From the NCBI GenBank assembly GCA_025998955.1, contig AP024676.1, positions 2,232,001 to 2,296,000 on the forward strand: a stretch of 64,000 nt of DNA, in the 5' to 3' direction. This DNA is from Candidatus Roseilinea sp. (GTDB lineage Bacteria; Chloroflexota; Anaerolineae; J036; Brachytrichaceae). Numbering within the stretch: position 1 is the first letter of the stretch; every line of letters starts with the position of its first letter. A program made the position numbers and the translations under genes. Below the pieces are notes generated by a model. It worked only from the letters and a program-made list of their open reading frames with translations. It made no database searches and was not told the origin of the DNA. Below, piece after piece: positions 15,581 through 24,712 of this stretch.

Positions 15581-17059
15581 ATGTCAACCAACGGTCGCCT
15601 GCTCAACTACGTGAACGGCCAATGGATGGAATCCAGCGCCGGCGCGTTCCTCGACGTGAAGAACCCGGCCACCGCCCAAGTGATGGCCCAAGTGCCGCTC
15701 TCGCCGGCCGAAGAGGTGCACATGGCCGCCGAAGCCGGCGTCAAGGCATTCAAGGATTGGCGGCGCGTGCCGGCCGTCGAGCGGGTGCAACACCTATACA
15801 AATTCAAGCGTCTCCTGGAGGAGCATCGCGACGAACTCTCGCGCCTGATCACCAACGAGTGCGGCAAGACGTATGCCGAAAGCCAGGCCGAGATGCAGCG
15901 CGCCATCGAGAACGTCGAGGTGGCCTGCGGCATTCCCAGCCTGATGCAGGGCTTCAACAACGAAGACATCGCGCGCGGTATTGACGAGCATTGCTTCCGC
16001 CAGCCACTCGGCGTCGTCGCCGCCATCACGCCGTTCAACTTTCCCGGCATGGTGCCGCTATGGTTCTTGCCCTACGCCGTCGCCACCGGCAACTGCTCCA
16101 TCCTCAAGCCCAGCGAAAAGGTGCCGATGACGATCCAGCGCATCTTCCAATTGCTCGAACAGTCCGGCTTCCCGCCCGGCGTGGTGCAGGTGGTGAACGG
16201 CGCGAAGGAGGTCGTGGATGCCATCCTCGACCACCCCGACATCCGCGCGGTGAGCTTCGTGGGCAGCACGCCGGTAGCCCGCTACGTGTACGAGCGCGGC
16301 GCGCGCGCCGGCAAGCGCGTGCAAGCCCAGGGCGGCGCCAAGAACCCGGTCGTCATCATGCCCGACGCCGACATGGACATGACCACGCGCATCGTGGCCG
16401 ACTCGGCCTTCGGTTGCGCCGGCCAGCGCTGCTTAGCTGCCTCGGTCGGCATCACGGTGGGCGAAGCGCGCAATGTCTTCGTCGAGCAACTGGCCGACGC
16501 CGCTGCCTCGCGCAAAGTCGGCTATGGCCTGGACGCAGGGGTGGAGATGGGTCCGGTGATCACCGCAGAGAGCAAGGCGCGCATCGAGAAGCTGATCGCG
16601 CTCGGTGAGCGCGAAGGTGCGCAGGTGCTGGTGGACGGGCGCAATAAGAAGGTGAAAGGCTACGAGGACGGCAACTTCGTTTTCCCCACCATCCTCGACC
16701 ATGTGCCGCCCAAGAGCGAGATCGCCCGCACCGAGATCTTCGGCCCGGTGTTCAGCCTGATGCATGCCGAGACGATCGAGGAAGCGATTGCCTTGGTCAA
16801 CGACCGCAGCTACGGCAACATGGCGTGTATCTTCACCAGCAATGGCGCCGCGGCGCGCCAGTTCCGCTATGAGGTGAACACCGGCAACGTCGGCATCAAC
16901 GTCGGCGTGGCTGCGCCGATGGCCTTCTTCCCGTTCAGCGGTTGGCGTGAGAGCTTCTTCGGCGACCTGCACGCCCAAGGCATGCACGGCGTCGAGTTCT
17001 ACACCGAGACCAAGGTCGTCGTCGAGCGCTGGCCGAAAGAGTGGAGCCGGAAGTTTTAG
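15581..17059 (+). CDS. mmsA: CoA-acylating methylmalonate-semialdehyde dehydrogenase
   Basis: 492 aa, the usual family length. Aldehyde dehydrogenase fold with the MMSDH-specific features: [15 protein letters not shown] at the N terminus, the [18 protein letters not shown] block, [17 protein letters not shown], and catalytic Cys284 in [11 protein letters not shown]. It lacks the catalytic Glu block of hydrolytic ALDHs and has [10 protein letters not shown] instead, as expected for CoA-dependent members. It converts methylmalonate semialdehyde or malonate semialdehyde to propionyl-CoA or acetyl-CoA, the last step of valine, inositol and reductive pyrimidine catabolism. This fits the dihydropyrimidinase 4 kb upstream. 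Confidence 0.92.
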   Translation: MSTNGRLLNYVNGQWMESSAGAFLDVKNPATAQVMAQVPLSPAEEVHMAAEAGVKAFKDWRRVPAVERVQHLYKFKRLLEEHRDELSRLITNECGKTYAESQAEMQRAIENVEVACGIPSLMQGFNNEDIARGIDEHCFRQPLGVVAAITPFNFPGMVPLWFLPYAVATGNCSILKPSEKVPMTIQRIFQLLEQSGFPPGVVQVVNGAKEVVDAILDHPDIRAVSFVGSTPVARYVYERGARAGKRVQAQGGAKNPVVIMPDADMDMTTRIVADSAFGCAGQRCLAASVGITVGEARNVFVEQLADAAASRKVGYGLDAGVEMGPVITAESKARIEKLIALGEREGAQVLVDGRNKKVKGYEDGNFVFPTILDHVPPKSEIARTEIFGPVFSLMHAETIEEAIALVNDRSYGNMACIFTSNGAAARQFRYEVNTGNVGINVGVAAPMAFFPFSGWRESFFGDLHAQGMHGVEFYTETKVVVERWPKEWSRKF

Positions 17060-17064
17060 CCTGA

Positions 17065-17607
17065 ATGGCCGATCCTACGCCCCAGTTGCGGATGGGCTTC
17101 ACGCGCTTCGACCGGCTGGCGCCGCCGCAACCGGCCCCAGGCTATGGCTTGCGGGCGTTTCGCCCCGGCGACGAGGAAGACTGGCTCGCCCTGCTCCGCA
17201 CCGAACCGCTGTGGGTGTGGGATCGCGCTCGATTGGACTGGATGCTGGCTGGCGGGCGCGGGATCATGCCACTGGACGGCGTCTTCTTCGCCACGCACGA
17301 TGACCGGCCGGTCGCCGCAGCCTGCACTTTCCTGTATCCCGACGCGACGCCGCCGGCAGGCGAGCTGGGCTGGGTGATCACGCATCCGGATCACCGCCGG
17401 CGCGGGCTGGCGTTACAGGTATGTCGAGCCGTGCTCGGCTACCTCCGCGAGCAGGGCTACGCCTACGCCTTCTTGAAGACCGAGGACTTTCGCGTATCGG
17501 CGGTCAAGATGTATTTGCAGATCGGCTTCGAGCCAGAGATGGCGCATCCCAGCCATCCGGCATGGTGGGCAGCGTTTTACCGATCGCTGGACCGAAGCGG
17601 CGCATGA
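17065..17607 (+). CDS. GNAT family N-acetyltransferase
   Basis: 180 aa, beginning 5 nt after mmsA. The acetyl-CoA site is visible as LGWVITHPDHRRRGLALQV (R/Q-x-x-G-x-G/A type), followed by the AYAFLKTEDFRVSAVKMY helix typical of GNAT C termini. N-terminal YGLRAFRPGDEEDWLALL is the first GNAT strand-helix. Substrate unknown; close spacing suggests co-transcription with mmsA but not necessarily a shared function. Confidence 0.85.
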   Translation: MADPTPQLRMGFTRFDRLAPPQPAPGYGLRAFRPGDEEDWLALLRTEPLWVWDRARLDWMLAGGRGIMPLDGVFFATHDDRPVAAACTFLYPDATPPAGELGWVITHPDHRRRGLALQVCRAVLGYLREQGYAYAFLKTEDFRVSAVKMYLQIGFEPEMAHPSHPAWWAAFYRSLDRSGA

Positions 17608-17852
17608 TCCCAACGACCCATCCCGATAGGACGATGTGGCGCACTGCACGGGGGCATTCGCCAACGGGGGCCAACGTATTCGCGAGGGCGCGCTCTGCCC
17701 CATTCGCGGCCTATCTGGGCGAGGCGCGGAACGGCGTCTGCGCCCTACCCTGCAATTTTGCCCCTATGCACACATGCACCTCACTACACCCATGATGCGA
17801 TAAGATTGCCTCAGTGGAGATCAGATCGAATCACCAAGGAGAAACCGAAGAC
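17608..17852. other. Intergenic region before the YegP-like gene
   Basis: About 245 nt without a supported gene. A possible -10 element (TAAGAT near 17800) lies about 50 nt before ATG 17853, and a ribosome binding site (aaggag) precedes that start. No hairpin or repeat stands out. Confidence 0.4.
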
Positions 17853-18191
17853 ATGTCCGGCAAGTTCGAACTCAAGACATCCAACAACGGCGAATACATG
17901 TTCAACCTGATCGCGTCCAACGGGCGCGTCATCTTTACCGGTGAGACGTACACCGAACGGCGCAGTGCCCTCAACGGCATCGAATCGGTGCGCACCAACG
18001 CGCCGCTGGATGAGCGGTTCGAACGCCGGATGTCGAGCAGCGGCCAGCCGTACTTCGTGCTCAAAGCGGCCAACGGTACCGTCATCGGCCGTAGCCAGAT
18101 GTATTCTTCGACAGCAGCAATGGAGAAAGGCATCGCCTCGGTCAAGCATCACGCCCCCGACGCGACGCTGGTGGACCTGACGGCACAGTGA
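17853..18191 (+). CDS. YegP-like DUF1508 protein
   Basis: 112 aa from ATG 17853, fixed by the site aaggag 13-18 nt upstream. Two tandem DUF1508 units: GKFELKTSNNGEYMFNLIAS with NGRVIFTGETYTE, and ERRMSSSGQPYFVLKAAN with GTVIGRSQMYS. Each unit ends in a helix with GIESVRTNAP or GIASVKHHAP. The family is a small cytosolic beta-rich fold of unknown function. Its TGA overlaps the next start (GTGA). Confidence 0.9.
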   Translation: MSGKFELKTSNNGEYMFNLIASNGRVIFTGETYTERRSALNGIESVRTNAPLDERFERRMSSSGQPYFVLKAANGTVIGRSQMYSSTAAMEKGIASVKHHAPDATLVDLTAQ

Positions 18192-19105
18192 GTTGGCTAT
18201 TCACTACGCTCGGCCCTAAGGCTCAAGACGAACTGGGGCTGATTCTGCCGCACGAGCACATCTTCGTTGATCTTGGCGCGCAGGAGCGGCCGGATTTTGG
18301 GCAGGCGGACGCGCGCGACGTTGTTGCCCTGATGGGCCCTGAAGTCGAGCGGGCACGCGCCGCCGGCGTCTCTGCACTGGTTGAGTGCACACCGGTCGGC
18401 GTCGGTCGGCGGGTGGACTTGGTCGAGGCCGTGTCACAGGCGACCAGCTTTCCCATCGCTGTCGCCACCGGCATCTACCGCGAGCCGTGGGTTCCACAGT
18501 GGGCGCACGATGCGAGCGAAGACGCCTTGTGCGAGTGGATGGTGCGCGAGCTGAACGAGGGCATTGACGGCACGAGCGTGCGCGCCGGCTTCATCAAGCT
18601 CAGCGCGGGCGACGACGGCATCACCGATGTCGAGAAGAAGATTCTGCGCGCAGCAGCCCGCGCGGCGAGGGCAACCGGCGCGGCCATTGGCAGTCACACC
18701 ATCCGCGGGCACGTGGTGCGCGAGCAACTCGATATCATCGAGCTCTGCGGCTACACGGCGTCGCGCTTCATCTGGATTCACGCCAGCGCTGAGCCGGACT
18801 TCGGCTTGAACGTAGAGGTGGCGAGGCGCGGCGCGTGGATCGAGTATGACTGGATCGGCGGCTCACAGCCCGATGCGTTCTTCATCGAGCGTATCCAGCG
18901 CCTGCTCGACGCCGGCTACGGTGACCAGATTCTGCTTAGCCAGGATCGCGGCTGGTTTGATCCATCGCAACCCAACGGTGGCGCGCCGAAGCCGTTTACC
19001 TACCTTACACAGACTTTCTTACCCGCACTGCGCGCCGCGGGCGTGGATGACGAAACGATCCGTTTGCTGACGCACGACAATCCATTTCGAGCGTTCGCGA
19101 GGTAG
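18188..19105 (+). CDS. Phosphotriesterase-related (PHP/PTE family) hydrolase
   Basis: 305 aa from GTG 18188, overlapping the previous stop by 4 nt. Binuclear amidohydrolase: HEH in GLILPHEHIFVDL, the bridging carbamylated Lys in GFIKLSAGDDG, His in AIGSHTIRGH and FIWIHASAEPDF, and the Asp in ILLSQDRGWF. Members include lactonases, phosphotriesterases and the E. coli Php protein; lactonase or sugar-ester activity is most common. The coupling with a YegP-like gene is probably incidental. Confidence 0.88.
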   Translation: MSWLFTTLGPKAQDELGLILPHEHIFVDLGAQERPDFGQADARDVVALMGPEVERARAAGVSALVECTPVGVGRRVDLVEAVSQATSFPIAVATGIYREPWVPQWAHDASEDALCEWMVRELNEGIDGTSVRAGFIKLSAGDDGITDVEKKILRAAARAARATGAAIGSHTIRGHVVREQLDIIELCGYTASRFIWIHASAEPDFGLNVEVARRGAWIEYDWIGGSQPDAFFIERIQRLLDAGYGDQILLSQDRGWFDPSQPNGGAPKPFTYLTQTFLPALRAAGVDDETIRLLTHDNPFRAFAR

Positions 19106-19110
19106 AAAGA

Positions 19111-19155
19111 ATCCTCAGCGGTCAGACTGCTAGGGAAGGGTCTGACCCCTGAGGA

Positions 19156-19156
<1 letters not shown>
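19111..19156. terminator. 16-bp hairpin between convergent genes; heptad array (locus F)
   Basis: The arms 19111-19126 and 19141-19156 pair over 16 bp with a single mismatch around a 14-nt loop. It separates the phosphotriesterase-like (+) and aldolase (-) genes and touches the aldolase stop codon. Its words follow the heptad pattern (TCAG at 19115 and 19122; CTGA at 19142 and 19149). Confidence 0.7.
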
Positions 19157-20175
<1,019 letters not shown>

Positions 20176-20275
20176 CTTTTGCAATCCTCCCTCTGAAACA
20201 CCAACCGGCGGAGCAGCACAGCGCCATCCCCACGTGGTTCACTACAAGAATGGGTAGCACGCCCCGCAAGGAAAT

Positions 20276-23095
20276 TTAGCCGAATCTCGCGCGACGAACG
20301 AAGAACTTGAACAGCTCGCGCATCCACACCACGCTGCTCGCAACAGCGATGCAAACGAGCCAATCGCTCAGCGACAACGCCGTGGTGTTGAAGGCGCGCT
20401 GCAAGAACGGCACATGAACGACGAGCGCCTGCAGGACGAGCGAGAGCGCCACCGCGAGCCACAACCATGGGTTATGGAACAGACCGCGGAAGGCGCTCTC
20501 GCGATCCGAACGCGCGTTGAAGACGTTGAACAGTTGGAAGAGCACCAGGGTAGTGAACGCCATCGTGCGGGCATAGATCAGGTCGCTCGTTCCGGGGATT
20601 AACCCGCCGGCCAGCACATAGTCGAACACGAACAACGTGCCCAGCGCCATGATCGCGCCGACGAAGAACAGCCCGATCCACATCTCGCGATCAATCACGC
20701 CCTTGTCGCGCGGGCGCGGCGCCCGACGCATCAGGTAAGGCGCGGGTGGGTCTACGCCCAGCGCGAGCGCCGGGCCACTGTCGGTCACCAGGTTGATCCA
20801 TAGGATCTGCGTTGCCAGCAGCGGTAAGGCCAACGCGCCTTCGTGGTCTGCCGACAGACCCAGCGCCGCTGCAAACACCAGCCCGCAGAACATCGTCATC
20901 ACCTCGCCGATGTTGGATGACAGCAGGTAGCGCAGGAACTTGCGGATGTTGGAGAAGATGGCGCGCCCTTCCTCGACTGCCGCGACGATGGACGCGAAGT
21001 TGTCATCGGTCAGGATCATGTCGGCGGCTTCTTTGGACACGTCGGTGCCGGTGATGCCCATCGCCACACCGATGTCGGCCTGTTTGAGCGCCGGCGCGTC
21101 GTTCACCCCGTCGCCGGTCATCGCCACCACATTGCCGTCCTGCTTCAAGGCGCGCACGATCAACAGCTTATGCTCCGGACTCACCCGCGCGTAGACCGAC
21201 GTTTCGCGCACGGCCTGGCGCAGTGCCGACGCCTCCAGACCGGCGAGTTCTGCGCCGGTCATCACTCGCCCGCCGGGCGGGATGATGCCCAATTCGGCGG
21301 CGATGGCTTTGGCCGTCAGCGGATGGTCACCGGTGATCATGATCACGCGAATACCGGCCTGGCGGGCGCGTGCCACGGCGTCCTTTGTTTCCGGGCGCGG
21401 CGGGTCAATAATCCCGATCAGGCCAAGGAAGACGAAATCGCGCTCGATTGCCTCGCTGATTGCACCGTCCCAGACTTGGTCACGCGGCTGGGTGCGGAAG
21501 GCCACGCCCAACGTGCGCAGTGCCTCGCCGGCGAGCTGGTCTATGCAGGCCTGAATCTCCCGTCGTCGCTCGTCGGTCAACGGTCGCACCACTTCACCCA
21601 CGCGCTCGGCGCAACAGCGGGCGAGCAGCACGTCCGGCGCACCCTTGGCAAAGATCACCGCGCGCTCCGGCTTCTGCGCGTCGGCATGCACGGTGCTCAT
21701 CAGCTTGCGCTCTGAAGAAAACGGCACCTCGCCGATGCGCGCGAAACGCCGTTCGAGTGCCTCATGCTGCAAGCCGAGCTTCGCCGTCGCCACGTGCAAG
21801 GCTCCTTCGGTAGGATCACCCTGCACGACCCACCGACCGTCGCGCTGCTGTAGCACGCTGTTGTTGGCCAAATCGGCGGCGCGTAGGGCATACGCGACTT
21901 CAGCGCGCAGGATTGGGTCGGTAAGCGGCCGGCCATCGGAGGTCACCACCTCCCCTTCGGGCGCATAGCCGATGCCGGTGAACTCGACACGCCCGCCGGC
22001 CGTGATCACCGTCCGCACCGTCATCTCGTTGCGGGTGAGCGTGCCGGTCTTGTCGGTGCAGATTACGTTGGCCGAACCCAGCGTCTCCACAGCGGCCAGC
22101 TTGCGAACGATGGCGTTGCGCCGGGCCATGCGCTGCACGCCGAGCGCCAGCACGATCGTCAGAATGGTCGCCAGCCCCTCCGGCACTGCGGCGACTGCCA
22201 GCGATACGCCGATGATCAACACATCCACTACCGCCTTCAGCGTCGTCACGCGCTGCGTGAGGAACACGGCGGCCACGATGATGACCGCGATGATGATGAC
22301 CGCGACGCCGAGCGCCCGCCCGACGCGCTCGATTTCGGCTTGTAGCGGCGTTGCCGTGTCCTCGGTGCGCTGGAGCAGGCCGGCAATCCGGCCCATCTCC
22401 GTGCGCATGCCGGTGGCCGTGACAACGGCGCGGGCGCGGCCGTAGGTAGCCGCCGTGCCGGCAAAGATCATGTTCCGACGATCGCCCAACCCAACGTCAT
22501 CACGAATTGTCGCGACCGACTTTGCTACGGGCAAGCTCTCGCCGGTGAGCGCCGCCTCGGCCACCTGCAGGCCGATCACTTCGATCAGCCGCGCGTCTGC
22601 GGCGATGGTATCGCCCTCCTCCACCAGCAGAATGTCTCCAGGCACAACGTCACGGGCCGGGACTTTCTGCCGCTGGCCGTCGCGGATCACGGTCGCCGTC
22701 GCCGCCGACATCGCCTTGAGCGCAGCAACCGCGCGCTCGGCGCGCTCTTCCTGGGCGAAGCCCAACACGGCGTTCAACAGCACGATGGCGAGGATGGCGA
22801 TTGCTTCGAACGGCAGCTCGGATTCGCGCTCGATCAACCACGCGACGAACGAGATGAGCGTGGCGGCCAGCAGCAGGAGCACGAGCGGGCTCTGGAACTG
22901 GGCGAGGAATCTGCGCCAGGCCGGCGTCGCCGGCGACGATTCCAGTTCGTTCGGGCCGTACCGGTGCAGGCGCACCTCAGCCTCTGCCGAGGTCAGGCCG
23001 CGCACCGGATCAGCGCTCAGCCGCGCCACCACGGCTTCCGGCGACTCTTGGTATGCCGGTGGCTGAGAAGTAATTTGAGCCTCCTGCGACGCCAT
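20276..23095 (-). CDS. P2-type calcium-transporting ATPase
   Basis: 939 aa from ATG 23095, which avoids overlap with the upstream gene; ATG 23131 is possible. Domains in order: N-terminal cation-ATPase domain (GLTSAEAEVRLHRYGPNEL), actuator TGESLPVAKS, M4 motif AAVPEGLATILTIVLALG, phosphorylation site ICTDKTGTLTRNEMT, hinge GDGVNDAPALKQADIGVAMG, and M6 NLVTDSGPALALGVD. The PEGL and NxxTD motifs place it with SERCA/PMR1-like bacterial Ca2+ pumps. It exports Ca2+ (possibly Mn2+) across the cell membrane. The LdhA-like gene lies directly upstream on the same strand. Confidence 0.93.
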   Translation of the reverse strand: MASQEAQITSQPPAYQESPEAVVARLSADPVRGLTSAEAEVRLHRYGPNELESSPATPAWRRFLAQFQSPLVLLLLAATLISFVAWLIERESELPFEAIAILAIVLLNAVLGFAQEERAERAVAALKAMSAATATVIRDGQRQKVPARDVVPGDILLVEEGDTIAADARLIEVIGLQVAEAALTGESLPVAKSVATIRDDVGLGDRRNMIFAGTAATYGRARAVVTATGMRTEMGRIAGLLQRTEDTATPLQAEIERVGRALGVAVIIIAVIIVAAVFLTQRVTTLKAVVDVLIIGVSLAVAAVPEGLATILTIVLALGVQRMARRNAIVRKLAAVETLGSANVICTDKTGTLTRNEMTVRTVITAGGRVEFTGIGYAPEGEVVTSDGRPLTDPILRAEVAYALRAADLANNSVLQQRDGRWVVQGDPTEGALHVATAKLGLQHEALERRFARIGEVPFSSERKLMSTVHADAQKPERAVIFAKGAPDVLLARCCAERVGEVVRPLTDERRREIQACIDQLAGEALRTLGVAFRTQPRDQVWDGAISEAIERDFVFLGLIGIIDPPRPETKDAVARARQAGIRVIMITGDHPLTAKAIAAELGIIPPGGRVMTGAELAGLEASALRQAVRETSVYARVSPEHKLLIVRALKQDGNVVAMTGDGVNDAPALKQADIGVAMGITGTDVSKEAADMILTDDNFASIVAAVEEGRAIFSNIRKFLRYLLSSNIGEVMTMFCGLVFAAALGLSADHEGALALPLLATQILWINLVTDSGPALALGVDPPAPYLMRRAPRPRDKGVIDREMWIGLFFVGAIMALGTLFVFDYVLAGGLIPGTSDLIYARTMAFTTLVLFQLFNVFNARSDRESAFRGLFHNPWLWLAVALSLVLQALVVHVPFLQRAFNTTALSLSDWLVCIAVASSVVWMRELFKFFVRRARFG

Positions 23096-23105
23096 CGCGC
23101 CGATG

Positions 23106-24107
23106 CTAACGGGCCTGCAGTACATTTTCATTGGCGCGGCCGGCCTCGAAATCGGTGAGGTTGCGGATCGTCGTTTCGGCGATCTGCGCCAGCGCTTCGT
23201 GAGTGAAGAACGCCTGGTGGCCGGTGATCAGCACGTTGGGGAAGGTCATCAGCCGGGCGAACACGTCGTCGGTGATGATCTGATCCGAGCGGTCGCGGAA
23301 GAACAGGCCGTCCTCCTCCTCATACACGTCGAGGCCGACCGCGCCGATGCGGCCGGACTTGAGCGCCTCGATCAGCGCTTCAGCGTCCACCAGCGCGCCA
23401 CGGCTGGTATTGATCAGGATCGCGCCGGGCTTCATCTTGGTCAGCGCCTCGGCGTTGATGATGTGATAGGTGCTGGGGAGGAGCGGCGCGTGCAAACTGA
23501 CGATGTCGGATTGCGCGAGCAGCTCATCCAGCCCAACGTAGCGCATGCCGAGCCGGACGCACTCGGGGTTGGACGCGACATCGTAGCCGAGCAGCGTCAC
23601 ACCGAAGCCGGCCATGATGTGGGCGAACACTGCGCCGATGCGACCGGTGCCGATCACGCCGACGGTCTTGCCGTGAATGTCGCGGCCTTGCAAACCATCG
23701 AGCAGGAAATTGCCCTCGCGCGTGCGGTTGTAGGCGCGGTGGATCTTGCGGTTGACGGCCAACAGCAACGCGACGGCGAACTCGGCTACGGCGTAGGGCG
23801 AGTAGTTGGCCACGCGCATCACCGTGATGCCGCAGCGCGCCGCCGCGTTCAGATCCACGTTGTTGAAGCCGGTGCTGCGCAGCGCCAGCAACCGGACGCC
23901 GCCGCGCGCCAAGCGCTCTACGACCGGCGCACTGGCATCATCGTTGACGAAGATGCTCACCGCGCGAAAGCCATCGGCCAACGCAGCGGTCTGCGCGTTC
24001 AATGGCGACTCTACGAAGACCAGCTCGTGGTGCGCGCCGCCCGCCTGGTTTGCAGCCTGCAGCGTCTCGCGGTCGTACTTCTTGGTGTCGAAAACCAGCA
24101 CTCTCAT
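23106..24107 (-). CDS. ldhA: D-2-hydroxyacid dehydrogenase (D-lactate dehydrogenase-like)
   Basis: 333 aa from ATG 24107, close to the 329 aa of E. coli LdhA and sharing its N terminus style (MRVLVFDTKKYDRETL). Substrate loop LRSTGFNNVDL holds the catalytic Arg region, GKTVGVIGTGRIG is the NAD site, INTSRGALVD follows, and the catalytic His is in TGHQAFFTHEA. It reduces pyruvate to D-lactate with NADH. The gene symbol is by similarity of motif and length only. It precedes the Ca2+ ATPase by 10 nt. Confidence 0.88.
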   Translation of the reverse strand: MRVLVFDTKKYDRETLQAANQAGGAHHELVFVESPLNAQTAALADGFRAVSIFVNDDASAPVVERLARGGVRLLALRSTGFNNVDLNAAARCGITVMRVANYSPYAVAEFAVALLLAVNRKIHRAYNRTREGNFLLDGLQGRDIHGKTVGVIGTGRIGAVFAHIMAGFGVTLLGYDVASNPECVRLGMRYVGLDELLAQSDIVSLHAPLLPSTYHIINAEALTKMKPGAILINTSRGALVDAEALIEALKSGRIGAVGLDVYEEEDGLFFRDRSDQIITDDVFARLMTFPNVLITGHQAFFTHEALAQIAETTIRNLTDFEAGRANENVLQAR

Positions 24108-24116
24108 GTGCGCAGG

Positions 24117-24145
24117 ATTGTATCGCCAGGGGAACGGGCGGTCAG
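24117..24145 (-). promoter_or_regulatory. Promoter of the ldhA-like gene
   Basis: Minus strand: CTGACC (24140-24145), 17 nt, TACAAT (24117-24122), then 9 nt to ATG 24107 without a Shine-Dalgarno sequence. Probable leaderless start. Confidence 0.45.
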
Positions 24146-24199
24146 ACCGCCGATTGACCCTGCTTGCCACGAACAGGGGATCATGCGAGACTGGGACGC

Positions 24200-24706
24200 A
24201 TGCAAGCAGAGTCGCAATCGCAAGCCGGGCTCACCCCCGACGAGGTCAACACGCTGATCCGCGCCACAGTGATGGCCGGCATGAGCGTCGCGGCCTCGAA
24301 GTCCAGCGGCACGCTGGGCACCGCTGCCGAGTTCGCCGCCATCGCGCGCAGCTTTATCGAACAGATCGAGGCATATGCGTCGCACCCTGTCTTGGGCGCA
24401 CTGGCCAACGACGAAGCGCGCGCCGAAATCAGCCGGCTGGTGCGACAGTTCAACCCAGAGACGATCAAGCTGCAAGACATCAAGCCGTTCGCCATGCGCC
24501 GGTGCGATGAACTGGCGGACATCCTCGATGCAAAGTGCACGCCGGAAGAGGGCGCGACGGTCAAGCGCGCGGTGCTGACGGTTTGCCAGCGTGTGGCAGA
24601 GGAGAGCCGAGAGGGTGGCATCTTCGGCATCGGCGGCACGCGCGTCAGCCCAGAGGAAGAAGCCGTGATCCACGAAGTGGCGCGCGCCCTGCGCATCGAA
24701 GCCTAG
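24200..24706 (+). CDS. Hypothetical protein with TerB-like C terminus
   Basis: 168 aa from ATG 24200. All-helical by composition. The C-terminal part (VCQRVAEESREGGIFGIGG then VSPEEEAVIHEVARAL) resembles the end of TerB/DjlA-type metal-binding domains, where an acidic loop precedes the last helix. The N-terminal half (LTPDEVNTLIRATVMAGMSV) has no motif I recognise. It ends 6 nt before the secreted hydrolase-like gene, so they are probably co-transcribed. Confidence 0.6.
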   Translation: MQAESQSQAGLTPDEVNTLIRATVMAGMSVAASKSSGTLGTAAEFAAIARSFIEQIEAYASHPVLGALANDEARAEISRLVRQFNPETIKLQDIKPFAMRRCDELADILDAKCTPEEGATVKRAVLTVCQRVAEESREGGIFGIGGTRVSPEEEAVIHEVARALRIEA

Positions 24707-24712
24707 CCTGCG

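Noticed and set aside
17413-17795. Frames between the GNAT and YegP-like genes
   Set aside because: They overlap the GNAT end or have no start signal or motif.
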